A stretch of DNA of 64,000 nucleotides from assembly GCA_054601695.1 (NCBI GenBank), contig BAAHQB010000264.1:1-64000 (forward strand), given 5' to 3'. Every line of letters begins with the position of its first letter. Within the stretch, counting starts at the first letter, position 1. Shown here in pieces: positions 13,061-57,622 of this stretch. A program made the position numbers and the translations under genes. This DNA is from Amorphochlora amoebiformis. Its lineage: Eukaryota; Cercozoa; Chlorarachniophyceae. The notes below the pieces were generated by a model, which was not told the origin of the DNA, made no database searches, and saw only the letters and a list, made by a program, of their open reading frames with translations.

Positions 13061-13547
13061 ACGTACCTGACGAGATTATTGGAATAAATCTAAGATGTGT
13101 AGTTTGCAATTGTGTGATGGTGTTTTGTGACCTTGGCGGTGTCAAGATTTCGTTTGGGCCATCGGGTTGTCGAAACCTTTGTGGTTTGTTGTAAGAATGC
13201 TTCGGTATGTCGGTTTTGATTGGTGATTTCCCACTGTTGCATCCAAGGGCCAACGACAATCGTGTCCAGATGATGCGAGCCGTTTGATGCCAAAACTGAC
13301 TGTGATTCTTCAACACTGTCGGTATTCACCGGGTCGCGCCTTAGATCAAACGCGTTCTTCGAAGACCACTCCTCCCTGTAACAAACAACAGATAATATTT
13401 AACGTGATAGGATGCATCAAGGACATTACACATCACCAGTTTGGTGTAAACCCAGCTTCCGCATCGGGGTTTTGCATGACGATCGCGTCCTATATATGTG
13501 TGTATATAACAAAAAAAATATAGATATTAATACATGTATTCTTACGT
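13061..13547. other. Unique sequence, no gene supported
   Basis: About 490 bp of normal complexity with overlapping short frames on both strands. None shows a recognisable motif or phase-consistent exons. Confidence 0.4.
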
Positions 13548-13850
13548 ATACAGTCAAAGCAACACTATAAATAGCATGAGGGAACGCAATTCGAAGAGTA
13601 GATATGGATAGTTGTTGAAGTGTCGTCGTACGTATACTATAGATAACTGGAGATCGCTGGAGATTTCGGAGATTCTTGGAGATCGTCACATCCGGTAGTA
13701 CCTGATAATATCGGGTGGTATCCGGCAGTCTCCGGTGACAACCGGGCTTCGAGGAGGAGTGATAAAGCGTGGCGTCACGCCATGTCACACAGTCAACTCA
13801 AAGTACCCACACCAAGTACCCTCTTGTATCACAGTAAATTTGTAGTACCA
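13548..13850. mobile_element. TIR element, copy c, right end missing
   Basis: Begins GTCAAAGCAACACTATAAATAG and follows copy d closely for about 290 bp (ATTCGAAGAGTAGATATGG, CGTCACGCCATGTCACAC, TTTGTAGTACCATATATAT). It then breaks into a TA run before the GCGCTAACA terminus. This looks like a copy truncated or deleted by the microsatellite. Confidence 0.65.
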
Positions 13851-13871
13851 TATATATATATATATATTTAA

Positions 13872-14300
13872 TATATATAGTCAAAGCAACAATATAAATA
13901 GCATGAGGGAAAGCAATTCGGAGAGTAGATATCGATAGGTGTTGAAGTATTGTCGTACGTATACTATCTAGACTATAGATAACTGGAGATCGTTGGAGAT
14001 TTCGGAGATTCTTGGATATCGTCACATCCGGTAGTACCCGATAATATCGAGTGGTATCCGGCAGTATCCGGCAGTATTCGGCAATAACGGGCCTTCGAGG
14101 AGGCGTGGCAAAGCGTGACGTCACGCCATGTCACATTGTGTATCCATCCACAACAAGTACCCTCTTTTACCACAGTAAATTTGTAGTACCATGTAGTTGT
14201 AATACGCAAGAAAATGTTGGCCTTCCATCATTCAGGATCCAAACGGACTTCTACCAATCTCTGGACTACTGTTCTACCACACCGTTGCGCTAACACTGTA
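13872..14300. mobile_element. TIR element, copy d
   Basis: Begins GTCAAAGCAACAATATAAATAG within TA and ends CCGTTGCGCTAACACTGTA. Copies c and d form a subfamily distinct from a and b (CATGAGGGAA start, shorter GTAGTACC stretches). There is no internal gene. Confidence 0.7.
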
Positions 14301-14301
14301 T

Positions 14302-14711
<410 letters not shown>

Positions 14712-14713
14712 TT

Positions 14714-19581
<4,868 letters not shown>

Positions 19582-19619
19582 TGTTTGACCCTCGGCCTTG
19601 AGGTGGAGGAGCATACTGC

Positions 19620-19912
19620 ACCACCGTGCCAACAGCAGAAGTAGAGGATAGAGGATCATGCATGCCTCGTGCCAACAGCATAGGTAGAGGATAGAGGATC
19701 ATGCCTCGTGCCAACAGCATAGGTAGAGGATAGAGGATCATGCATGCCTCGTGCCAACAGCAGAGGTAGAGGATAGAGGATCATGCCTCGTGCCAACAGC
19801 ATAGGTAGAGGATAGAGGATCATGCATGCCTCGTGCCAACAGCAGAGGTAGAGAATAGAGGATCGTGGCTCATGCCAAGAGCAAAGGTAGAGGATAGGAT
19901 GTACAGCACCAC
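19620..19912. repeat. Minisatellite in the divergent promoter region
   Basis: About seven units of roughly 40 bp (CCAACAGCATAGGTAGAGGATAGAGGATCATG with CATGCCTCGTG). It occupies much of the 803 bp between the divergent starts at 19581 and 20385. The rest (19913-20384) has no frame I can support and presumably contains both promoters. Confidence 0.9.
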
Positions 19913-20384
19913 CGTGCCAACGTCGACAACATTTGCAAACTTTGGATCATGTACAAGTGCGCGTGTGTGTGTATGTACAAATATATACATACATATTTTA
20001 GTTGTATAGAATTGTACATACATATAATACGTATATCTATATATACATACGTGCATTTATTAATACAGTTGTACATTTATGTAATATACATGTATGTGTG
20101 TTGGTGTGTGGGTGAGTGCGCACATTGACACGCGCAGTGTCTGTGAGTTGAGCGTACGTGTGGTTGGATTTTTGAACCTGCGGGCAAAGGAAGCGGGGTA
20201 ATGGCCGTTGAAAATCTTCGACACCCGACCCTGCGAGCAAACTGAAACCCCCCAACTGCATCTGATAATCCAACCCGTCTGGTCGATCTCCAGATTGCGT
20301 CCATCCTACAGGACACACTACTGTGTGACGGTCCTGTGAGACACATTGGGAAAACGTAATTTGTCGGGCAGTTTGAATTTTGAA

Positions 20385-21493
20385 ATGGCGGGTGGGTTGA
20401 TTGGTCCGCGCCATGCTGGGATAACTTGGAGTCGTTCTGGTGTAGTTTTGGTGCTACTGGTCGTTTCAAGTCCAGTAGCATTTGGTACAGGAGTGGAGAC
20501 AAGAGCTCAAGTCTCCGCTACGGCGAAGGCCGAGGCCGAGGCCTTCCTCTACGCAAGGGCACGAGCTAACGCAAGAGCTCAAGCAAGAGCTGGCGCTGGA
20601 TCCAAAATACAAGCACAAGCACAATCACAATCACAGTCACAAGCCCAAACACAAGCACAAACACAAGCCCAAGCACAAACACACGCTCAAGCACAAGCCC
20701 AAGCACAAGTTCAAGCTCAAGCACAAACACAAGCACAAGCTCAAGCAAAAGCTCAAGCAAAAGCTCAAACCACAGCTGAGGTTCGGGTAAATGCACAGTC
20801 GGAGCAGCTTCCGGGAGTAGGCGTGGGGGTGGGCGTGGGCGTGGGCGTGGGCGTAGATGGCATGAACCCGATGGTAAATCGGGAGTATGGCAACTTATTC
20901 CGCGGCGATCTGTTTGTCCCGGTGACTACATTGCCCCATCACCACTAAGATGTGCATTCCTCTAACAACAAATATGTAAATAAATTACATTGTACAACTT
21001 CATATATGACCAGGAGGGAAACATTCGGTATAGGGACGCGTCTCCAGGGGCCGAAATGAGGGCCCCCGGCACGTACGAGCCTAACTTGAACGACCACTTT
21101 AAACTTGATAGCACATATGTAGTTATTGTTAAGTGAGATATTTCGATTACATGAGCGATTTCCCTCGTGATCCTGCGTGTAGGCTGTCGAACGATTTTGC
21201 ACATGCCGACGACGACTTAGGCGTGCGGGCGTACCCGTACATGCACTCCACAGGGGGCAGCACGGATAACCGGTTCTTAATTAGAGGAGGCTGGTCATCA
21301 CAAGGACTCAACGCGCCAACGAGAGTCGACTACGGCGCAGGTACCATCTCAGAGGGAGCGTGTGTACCATACTTTGCATGTCAGTGTACCAGATTTTGCA
21401 AGCCAGTGTTGGCAACCAGATTTTGCATGCCAGTGTGCCATACTTTGCATACCAGGCCAAAGCCTTCCAAACTATGACTACGAGCTGACCTAA
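20385..21493 (+). CDS. Secreted Gln/Ala-repeat protein, 278 aa, 4 exons
   Basis: I do not recognise a family. Exons: 20385-20921, 21014-21072, 21138-21340, 21456-21493, with GT-AG introns in matching phase and stop TAA. The first ATG of the open frame (AAATGGCG context) is followed by a hydrophobic stretch at residues 14-32 ([19 protein letters not shown]), which reads as a signal peptide. The middle is a long run of QAQA/QAQT repeats, then (GV)n. The C-terminal third is ordinary sequence ([34 protein letters not shown]). A secreted or cell-wall role is an inference. Exon 3 ends in a phase that also joins the exon at 21822, so the last exon may be alternative or the gene longer. Confidence 0.7.
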
Positions 21494-21599
21494 CTTGTTT
21501 CTTGTTTTTCTGTCTTTCTACCCCATGGTTACTTCGGTTTAACTTGTGTTCTTTGTAACTTGTGTTTACCTCGCCTTTCTGCATGTGTTTTCCCCATGT

Positions 21600-21780
21600 T
21601 TCTGTCCCTTCTACCCCCGTGGTTTCTATCATTTATACCCCTTGTGACCTTGAAGCCTTCGTACCCCTTGTGACCTTTGAAGCCTTTCTACCCCTTGAGG
21701 TTTCTAGCCTTTCTACCCCTTGTGAGCTTTCAAATCTTTCTACCCCTTGTGAGGTTTCTACGCTTACTACCCCTAATATC
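21600..21780. repeat. Minisatellite (CTTTCTACCCCTTGTGAGG type)
   Basis: Six to seven imperfect copies of a unit of about 25-28 bp (CCCCTTGTGACCTTTGAAGCCTTTCTA), in what would be an intron if the flanking exons belong to one transcript. Confidence 0.85.
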
Positions 21781-21821
21781 GCCGACCAAACACTTGTTCC
21801 AAACTCGTGCACTATACCCAG

Positions 21822-23283
<1,462 letters not shown>

Positions 23284-23339
23284 GTAAGATGTTACTCTAT
23301 CCCAACCCAAATTCTACCCCTACACCTACCCCTGCCCCT

Positions 23340-23750
23340 ACCACATGTGCCTATGGTGATGTGCCTATGTTGTGTGCCTATGGTGTGTGCCTATGGTGTG
23401 TGTGTGCCTATGGTGTGTGTGTGCCTATGGTGTGTGTGTGCCTATGATGTGTGCCTATGGTGTGTGTGTGCCTATGCTGTGTGTGTGCCTATGGTGTGTG
23501 TGTGCCTATGGTGTGTGTGTGCCTATGGTGTGTGTGTGCCTATGGTGTGTGTGTGCCTATGGTGTGTGTGTGCCTATGGTGTGTGTGTGCCTATGGTGTG
23601 TGTGTGCCTATGGTGTGTGTGTGCCTATGGTGTGTGTGTGCCTATGGTGTGTGTGTGCCTATGGTGTGTGTGTGCCTATGGTGTGTGTGTGCCTATGGTG
23701 TGTGTGTGCCTATGGTGTGTGTGTGCCTATGGTGTGTGTGCTCTTCCATT
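23340..23750. repeat. Minisatellite (GCCTATGGTGTGTGT)n
   Basis: More than 20 copies of a 17-bp unit, GCCTATGGTGTGTGTGT, with shorter variants at the start. Because the units drift through all frames it opens artificial Cys/Val/Trp-rich frames. It is followed at 23768-23865 by four copies of AGGAAACCGTAATCAGTGACCGTGTGT. Confidence 0.95.
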
Positions 23751-24039
23751 AGTCTGCCGATGGTGTGCTTAGGAAACCGTAATCAGTGACCGTGTGTAAG
23801 GAAACCGTAATCAGTGACCGTGTGTAAGGAAACCATAATCAGTGACCGTGTGCTTAGGAAACCGCAATGAATGACCTCACCGCCGACGACACCGCGGACG
23901 CCACCGCCGAAGCACGATAAGGGCTGCTGTATCTTTACTGTAGCTCTCGCACCCGCCCTATTGCACGACATTAAACAAAATAACTTACCGCCGAAAATCA
24001 CGACCTTACAGATTCAACAATCAATTTCATACCATATAT

Positions 24040-24108
24040 ATATATATATATATATATATATTCTACATGTATATACACCAGTATATATATATATATATAT
24101 ATAGTATA

Positions 24109-24140
<32 letters not shown>

Positions 24141-24549
24141 AAAATATATCTAGTATATATGTATACTATGATGTATTATGTGTACATATGAAAAAAGCCA
24201 CCAAGACTAGCTAGCGATTAGACTAATGCCAAATATCGCCTTAACACTTCATATATCTCTAGATCTACGTGTATACTAGTATATTGCGATGACTTTAAAT
24301 AGTTGCGATGACTTTAAATAGTCAGTTTAACTTCGGACAAATTCAAGTAATCTAGGTAATTATTTCCATGCTTGCTTTTTATTAGAGCATCAACTAGATC
24401 TGGCAGTAAAAGTATTTATAATTATAATTAAATTCTAGAAATTACGGTATTATTCACGCTCATTGAAAGCAGTAAAGCATGAAGAGTAATTATAACTACT
24501 ACTACTAGAACAGAGTACCTAGAGTACTAGACTAGAGCCAGTCCAGTTT
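24040..24549. other. Convergent spacer: (TA)n then CTAG-rich DNA
   Basis: From 24040 a TA run gives way to about 400 bp of AT-rich sequence with many CTAG/TCTAGA words (ACTAGCTAGCG, ATCTCTAGATCT, GTACTAGACTAGAG). It lies between the + strand exons and the stop codon of the minus-strand WD40 gene. No gene is seen. Confidence 0.6.
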
Positions 24550-32796
<8,247 letters not shown>

Positions 32797-33991
32797 CCAC
32801 TTTGTATTATCAAGACCAGGATTCTATTTATTCTCTTCGACAAGCCCGCGTGCGAAGCGTGCGGAGCGTGCGAAGCCAGCGGATTGCGACTTGACTTCCG
32901 AGGATCTCGACGTTTGGACACGTGCTTTAGACACGTGTTTATTCTGGATTGATTGATGGCTTGGACAAGTCTCTTCATCGCCAAGATTTAAGAGACACAC
33001 ACAACACACAGAGACGGCGCACGCAACACATGCACATACACATATACACACATACACACGCACGAGCGTACACACACACGAACACAAGCACAACTTGTGA
33101 ACGTCAATGCCACACTGCGTGCGACAAATTATAACTCCTATAATTGCTTCAATTTGCTTGCATCACTCCACCATCACGCCATTTACTTGATGTGAACAAC
33201 TGGATATTGAATCTCGTTACCAGCGCGGTACAGCAGAGCCATCTGTCCAGGGTTGGATTGTGGTTGAATTGGATTATCATCAACTTGCTTGTAAGCCTTG
33301 CACACTGTCGTGTCACTCGTGTGGTTTTGTATCGTGTGTGTACCCCGGAGGCCCAAGCCCAAGCGAGGCCCTAGCTCAGGCCAGTACTGTTAGGCCAGTT
33401 ATTGTTAGGCAAGGGGTTGGGTCTCTTGGGCCTGGTTGGGCCGGGCATATGTGGCAAGTTCTTCTACTATGGTGGTAAATAACTGGTAATCAGTACATCA
33501 TTCAGCCTTCTTGACAATAATCATTTGCGGTTGACACAAATGCGTACATGTTTGTTGCATCCCAGGAGGCCAAACCCCAGGAGGCCCAACTTCATGATGC
33601 CGACCCTCAGAGGACCATACATGTACATGCGTGTGCCTGCAGAGTTAGCGTGGTGCATCCATCTGCTGAGGAATTTTCCTATAATGGCTGTCCTCTCAGA
33701 TGATCTAATCCTTGCTGTGATGTGACGTCCAGACATGGCGGGGTGCACGTGAATGTTACGAGTTTTAGTATGATAACTGTCCTCTATCTAATTTTTGCCG
33801 TGATGTGATGCACAGAAATACATAGACATGTACATGTAGCGGGGTGCACATGTAGCGGGGTGCACATGTGATCTGCGCGGTTTTCGTATGATAACTATAC
33901 TCTATCTATTCCTTGCCGGACAATCGTCTGTATGTTTGTATCACCACTTTACCTAAAACTTCCGCTTGCAATATATATCATTTGTATATAA

Positions 33992-34039
<48 letters not shown>

Positions 34040-34070
34040 TAATATAATATATATATGTGTACTATGTTAC

Positions 34071-34102
<32 letters not shown>

Positions 34103-34622
34103 GTAAATGTACATATACACATTACTTAAAATTACTAAATACACTTCTTAATATCGAAATATTTTTTCGCTCAAACAAATACCAAAAATTCAAAACTATT
34201 CGAGTATGATATTCTAGTATTTGGATATTTATGATGTAGACCCATGAACAGTGTAGTTTAAGGAATTGTAGTTAAAACACATCGATCATGGTATAGATGT
34301 ATCTAGTGTATGCTACCGGCGTACCGCACAATCTAGACACTACGTACTAGTATAATCTAGATAATCAGTGTATTAATCACTATTAATCAGACTTTCTAGT
34401 ATTACTCATAATAAGATGATACAAAAGTATACGGCAACGAATAGTAAAATCGGGTACCAAATACTTTTTGGAGTTTCGGAACTAGTATTCGATCTAAGTC
34501 GATTCGAATGAACAGTTGCTCTTTTGGCTAGTAGCTATTCAAATAGTTAGTAGTAACTTAGCACTTGCGTAGTCTACTACATTGCTACTACCAGTCCAGA
34601 TCGCATATTGGTATAATGGGTC
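32797..34622. other. Spacer between WD40 gene start and POP1 gene end, no gene supported
   Basis: 32797-33700 is normal-complexity DNA with short unconvincing frames. 33690-33920 contains three degenerate copies of a segment around ATAACTGTCCTCTATCTAAT and TTGCCGTGATGTGA. 33980-34110 is (TA)n. 34130-34620 is AT-rich with many CTAG words. It should hold the WD40 gene promoter and the POP1 polyadenylation region. Confidence 0.5.
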
Positions 34623-39458
<4,836 letters not shown>

Positions 39459-39618
39459 GGCGAAATGCTTGGCTGAATTTCGTGAGATTCTCCTTACAAA
39501 TGGTTCTTAAAGGGTTGGCAAGGAATTGGCTAAGTTACAATGAAACTGCCTTTTACCCTCTAATAAGCTCAAATGAAACGGATATATCCCACATTTCTTG
39601 CCAATTTGCTGGGCGTAG
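39459..39618. promoter_or_regulatory. Divergent promoter, POP1 / small membrane protein (160 bp)
   Basis: Only 160 bp separate the two start codons, so both promoters must lie here or overlap the 5' ends. I see no clear TATA box. Confidence 0.6.
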
Positions 39619-40260
39619 ATGGCTCCGGTGGGTTGGGTCCAATGGACTCTGGCCACCACTCTGTTTCTACTGGGGGCCTCGCTGCAGCCCGTGAAAGAAA
39701 AAAGTGCAATGATGAGCAACGCAGATACAAATAGAACTTCGGAATCTAGTCCCAACGACGGTGACTTTGAGCCGCTGGTGGATAGGTCTTCAGCGAACGC
39801 CAACTCCTCGCTCACCGCCCTCCGTAAGAAACTCGACCATTAATAATCACAGACCCCAAAACCTCAATTTCAATGCACTAAGAGGCCCAGTATAACCATG
39901 ACCACAACAGACGGTCGGTCTATCTTATCTAATTCGATAACGCGACATAAATCCAGACCCGGTCACCATGGAGGAAGTGGGGCACGAGAAATCGGTATCA
40001 CACGTCCTCATCGTCGTGGCGGCAAGCATCGGTGTCATAATCTTCTCCATGCTCTTGGTAGCGCTCATCGCCTACTGCACCTTCTCCCCCACCCAATGGA
40101 AACCAAACGGTATCGAAAATCTGACCAGAGACAGCGGACTGGATCTCAAGTATGACGAAAATCAGGATAAGTTTCACGTACGAACCCCTCCTTACACGAT
40201 TACCCATTACAATGCCTTATTACACCTACAATGAAAATGAACAATATATATATACATATA

Positions 40261-40304
<44 letters not shown>

Positions 40305-40310
40305 GATATG

Positions 40311-40375
<65 letters not shown>

Positions 40376-40376
40376 T

Positions 40377-40472
<96 letters not shown>

Positions 40473-40538
40473 CGTAATATATATGTGAGTCCATAATATA
40501 TATATATATATATATATATAAATATATATAAATCTAGA

Positions 40539-40579
<41 letters not shown>

Positions 40580-40588
40580 TATACAAAT

Positions 40589-40631
<43 letters not shown>

Positions 40632-40689
40632 CATAATATATATATATATATACATATATGTATACATATGTAAAATATGTATTTATATT

Positions 40690-40727
<38 letters not shown>

Positions 40728-40832
40728 TATGTGTGTGTGTTTTTGTGTATACAGGTATGTATTATATCTAAAATAAGATTTACATATTATAAATATATGG
40801 GATATATATTTTATATATATATATATATATAT

Positions 40833-40883
<51 letters not shown>

Positions 40884-40895
40884 TATTCTATATTT

Positions 40896-40931
<36 letters not shown>

Positions 40932-41172
40932 AAGGGTGTGTGTGTGTGGATGTGTGGGGTGTGTGTGTGTGTGTGTGTGGCGTATGAATAATGATTGTGT
41001 AGAATTGTATTTTATGCAATATGGTATAGCAGCGCGAGGGAGATTTTTCGCCTGTAGCCTGGATGAGTGATTGTTTAACTTGTGGGTTCGTGATGATTGT
41101 TAGGGTGATATCCTGAAGCAGGGAAGCTGGGTGGAGAACAAGCTAGTTTTTACGCCTGCCTCCAACGACTAA
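39619..41172 (+). CDS. Small type I membrane protein, 164 aa, 3 exons
   Basis: Not recognised. Exons: 39619-39823, 39957-40177, 41104-41172; introns GT-AG and in phase, stop TAA. N-terminal hydrophobic stretch ([13 protein letters not shown]) fits a signal peptide. It is followed by a Ser/Asn/Asp-rich segment with NRTS and NSSL sequons, suggesting a lumenal or extracellular side. One strong transmembrane helix at about 85-111 ([20 protein letters not shown]) is followed by a short tail ending FTPASND. The second intron (40178-41103) is mostly (TA)n with TG runs. Function unknown; the topology is inferred. Confidence 0.78.
40240..40940. repeat. Intronic (TA)n/(TG)n
   Basis: About 700 bp of TA with short TGTGTG and CATATACAAATAC breaks, inside the second intron of the membrane protein gene. 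Confidence 0.95.
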
Positions 41173-42116
41173 ATAGTTGATTTTGTAGATCCAGACCCTA
41201 GAGGAAGAGGAGATGATTGTAAGTCTAGAGCCTCTAGAACCCTAGAGAACGAGTACAGATACTACGGTTGTTTAAGGGAACATACGTTGATATTTGTGTT
41301 GCCAAGTTCTTCAAGTTACTCTAATTACCAGATTAATTATTGAATATTAATATTAATATTAATATTTTCTGGGAAATTGTAACGTAGTAAATCTACTAGC
41401 ACATATCTAGGTATACTCTCGATAGCTAGACTCTAGTATATTATGTTATTAGATAGTGGAGCTGTTACGTCTAGTACGTACGTATCTAGACACACTCAAC
41501 CAGGAGTCAACCTATGTCATAGCTATACCTAGATACTAGTATAGTCTAGATAGTTACTAGCTATAGTAAGTAGTAACTTAAGTACTACTAGTATATACGT
41601 ACTAGACTTACTACTAACTTACTAGAGCCTAGACTCTAGGTCTTCATTGACTCTTCAATGAATACGTACAGGATATCAAGTTATTATCAACTAGTGGTAG
41701 ATCAATATTATCTTCTCTCTACTGTCTCTAGTCTCTTACTTTATCGTACGGCAATTGACTATGCACTAAGTCTAGTAAGTCCAAGTTAGTGAGTTTCTTC
41801 TAGTTCTTAGTACACCGTATACGTTACATTACATGTTGTACCACACAGTACATGTGTAGCGCAGTAACATGTACCTTGTATATCTGAGATGCAGTAGTAT
41901 CTAGAGTATATGTCGGTCGACCGGTTATTGGTCGGACGCCTGCAGTGTCACAGTAATCTAGAGTAATATCCACTTTATACACTTAACTATGATTAGCATG
42001 ATAACCATCATAACAACGCCAGCGATCCGGGCGATGGGGTCGGGGTTCGTAATCAAATTCACGGCAGCGACGACGAAACAACAGGATAACGCAGAAACAA
42101 CACGTTTGTGAATCAG
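41173..42116. other. Convergent spacer rich in CTAG
   Basis: Between the stop codons at 41172 and 42117. 41210-41960 is crowded with CTAG-containing words (TCTAGACAC, TACTAGACTTACTA, CTAGAGCCTAGACTCTAGG). It also contains (TATTAA)n at 41345-41365 and TGTCGGTCGACCGGTTATTGG. No frame or RNA gene is supported. Confidence 0.6.
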
Positions 42117-44711
<2,595 letters not shown>

Positions 44712-44930
44712 ACCGTTTTTGGAGCCACGATGGCAGCTTTCGGCCCACTTACGTACAAACGATTTCCCTTGGGAGAATAAAGTAATATTATCGCCTGAGG
44801 TCGACGTGTCGGCTCCGGAAAGTGTGACATACTCAAGTGACAGGATGCTCACATGGGTTCCGCTGTTCTTTGGACTCCGAAATTCGGGTCCCTCAGTCCC
44901 CAGTCAAATCCTGTGTTGAGACATGCGACG
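44712..44930. promoter_or_regulatory. Divergent promoter, EEF1AKMT1 / two-TM protein (219 bp)
   Basis: Space between start codons on opposite strands. Part of it may be 5' coding sequence of the methyltransferase, whose frame is open up to 44852. Confidence 0.45.
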
Positions 44931-48003
<3,073 letters not shown>

Positions 48004-48043
48004 GAGAGAGAGAGACATTCTTCTATTCCCCTCCCGAAAAGTT

Positions 48044-48156
48044 TTATAAACTTGGCAGCGCGGTGACCCAGTTTTCGATGCTCTCCGCTGTGCGCTTGTT
48101 CCAGCCGCACAACGTGCACCTAGCGCTCAGGTGAAACAACACCCATAGTGGGAAAC
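48044..48156 (-). CDS. Possible terminal exon of an unidentified minus-strand gene
   Basis: An open stretch after the acceptor TTGTTAAG at 48157 encodes about 36 residues including LFHLSARCTLCGWNKRTAE and ending TALPSL, stop TAA at 48044-48046. The Cys-x2-Cys and the composition look coding, and the position is convergent with the gene ending at 48003. No convincing upstream exons are found, so this may be chance. Confidence 0.35.
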
Positions 48157-55360
<7,204 letters not shown>

Positions 55361-55992
55361 GAGAGGTTACCTCGACTCACCCTAGTTTATAATCACGTTA
55401 TATTATCGTGTCTTGTCTTTTTCACTTAACAATATTTTCTAGAATATATTTTCTAGAATATATTTTCTAGAATTTATACAGGAATTAAGTAGGTTTAACA
55501 AATTTTATTCGGTTTAGTCGGCATAGCAGACGTCGATATGTATACGATGGACTTGTATATACTGCGTCTCAATATAAGTTGAAAATTATCATTGGGCATG
55601 AGCTATTGTATCTAGTGTATTAGTATCAAGGGACAAATAAAGCTTCTTTAAAGTTATGGAATGTCTGCAGTCTAGACGTTGATGATTATCAATTGTCACT
55701 TGGATCTGGAAAAATCTTTAAAATAATTAGAGTGAACAGTCCAATGATCGGATTAGATTAGAATATATATATATAAATATATACGTATATCAATATATAT
55801 ATATATATATATATATATCTAGATATACAGATAGAATAATCCGATAGTCTACAAGACATATATCATGTGTGAGTCACGGTGTGACATGTCTAGATGTGTG
55901 ATTGTGTCATATATATATATATATATATATTATAAATTTATAATATATATGAACTTCATGCATGTAATAATGTAATTACAAATTTACAATCT

Positions 55993-56028
<36 letters not shown>

Positions 56029-56029
56029 T

Positions 56030-56066
<37 letters not shown>

Positions 56067-56268
56067 TATACATATTATATAAATATTTACTAATGATATA
56101 TCATCGGAGATCTATATATATGTGTGTGTGTATATATATATATATATGTATATATACACACATATATATGTATATGAATATGAATATATACATATATAGA
56201 CGCAGTAACACGCATCTTCACACATAAATACATATACAAACAATTACACACACACACACACACACCTA

Positions 56269-56341
<73 letters not shown>

Positions 56342-56398
56342 CTTACATATACATATTCTAATATTATATTTACTAATGTATCATCTGAGATATATCTA

Positions 56399-56433
<35 letters not shown>

Positions 56434-56502
56434 TATGAATATATACATATATATAGACGCAGTAACACGCATCTTCACACATAAATACATATACAAACAA
56501 TT

Positions 56503-56544
<42 letters not shown>

Positions 56545-56566
56545 TCTATATGTATTATAATGTATA

Positions 56567-56657
<91 letters not shown>

Positions 56658-56868
56658 ATATATATATGTATACACCAGAAGATATACAATAATCACAACA
56701 CTTTGATTCCTTCATAAGACTTGATTAGAGTGATACATTCCATTACTATCAACAGCAAACAGATGACTAGTAAAAGTCGAGTCGGCCAGCATGTGGTATG
56801 CATTCTCCAACCAAGCTATACATTTCTCCTTCAAATGGTATACTAGATATACTCTAGATAGCACATCC

Positions 56869-56911
<43 letters not shown>

Positions 56912-56986
56912 CTAGTATATATGTGATATGTTTGTATATCTCTTGTAAAGTTTATTATTATTATTGTATATATAGATTATATTACT

Positions 56987-57017
<31 letters not shown>

Positions 57018-57082
57018 ATATATCCTATATATACATATATATAAATAATATGTGACGACATTTACATATTATATACAAATAC

Positions 57083-57134
<52 letters not shown>

Positions 57135-57247
57135 GTATATCCACACCTATGCAGACATATCTTACGGTCCCCGACAGAGACATGCAAGTTGAAGAATATG
57201 TGGTCTGATTTCACTTGGATACCTCATGTTTAAATGATTTCGAGAGA
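55361..57247. other. Long convergent spacer: CTAG-rich, then (TA)n, no gene seen
   Basis: 55361-55760 is AT-rich with three tandem TATTTTCTAGAATA copies (55435-55475) and several CTAG words. 55760-57140 is dominated by (TA)n and CA/TG runs. It separates the stop codons of two convergent genes. Confidence 0.6.
56090..56560. repeat. Tandem duplication of about 260 bp
   Basis: The segment from TACTAATG.TATCATC.GAGAT through GAATATGAATATATACATATATAGACGC, AGTAACACGCATCTTCACAC and ATAAATACATATACAAACAATTACACAC occurs twice (about 56085-56300 and 56365-56530), with only a few changes. Confidence 0.88.
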
Positions 57248-57427
57248 TTAGGTATCCCACTTAGAGATCGAAGCTTGCTTTCCAAATGTTATCTTTTCGT
57301 CGGAATCCTTCGATCCAGCATTCCTAAACCTGAGCAAATCAAGCATATAACCAAACAAACATATAACCAAACAAACAAGATTTGCGCACACCAGAAACAA
57401 ACTACATAGATATGTACACACACACAC

Positions 57428-57467
<40 letters not shown>

Positions 57468-57575
57468 ATGTATATACATATAATAAAAACTTACACACAC
57501 ACACACACACACACGTATATATATGCATACACACACACACACACGTATATATATGTATATTATACATGTATATTA

Positions 57576-57622
<47 letters not shown>

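Noticed and set aside
23913-24010. Candidate extra exon (frame containing ALAPALLHDI)
   Set aside because: Weak acceptor and no donor before the TA run; the reverse strand offers equally plausible splice signals, so undecided and not called.
33144-33748. Frames of 60-76 codons on both strands
   Set aside because: No motif, no phase-consistent exons, unremarkable composition.
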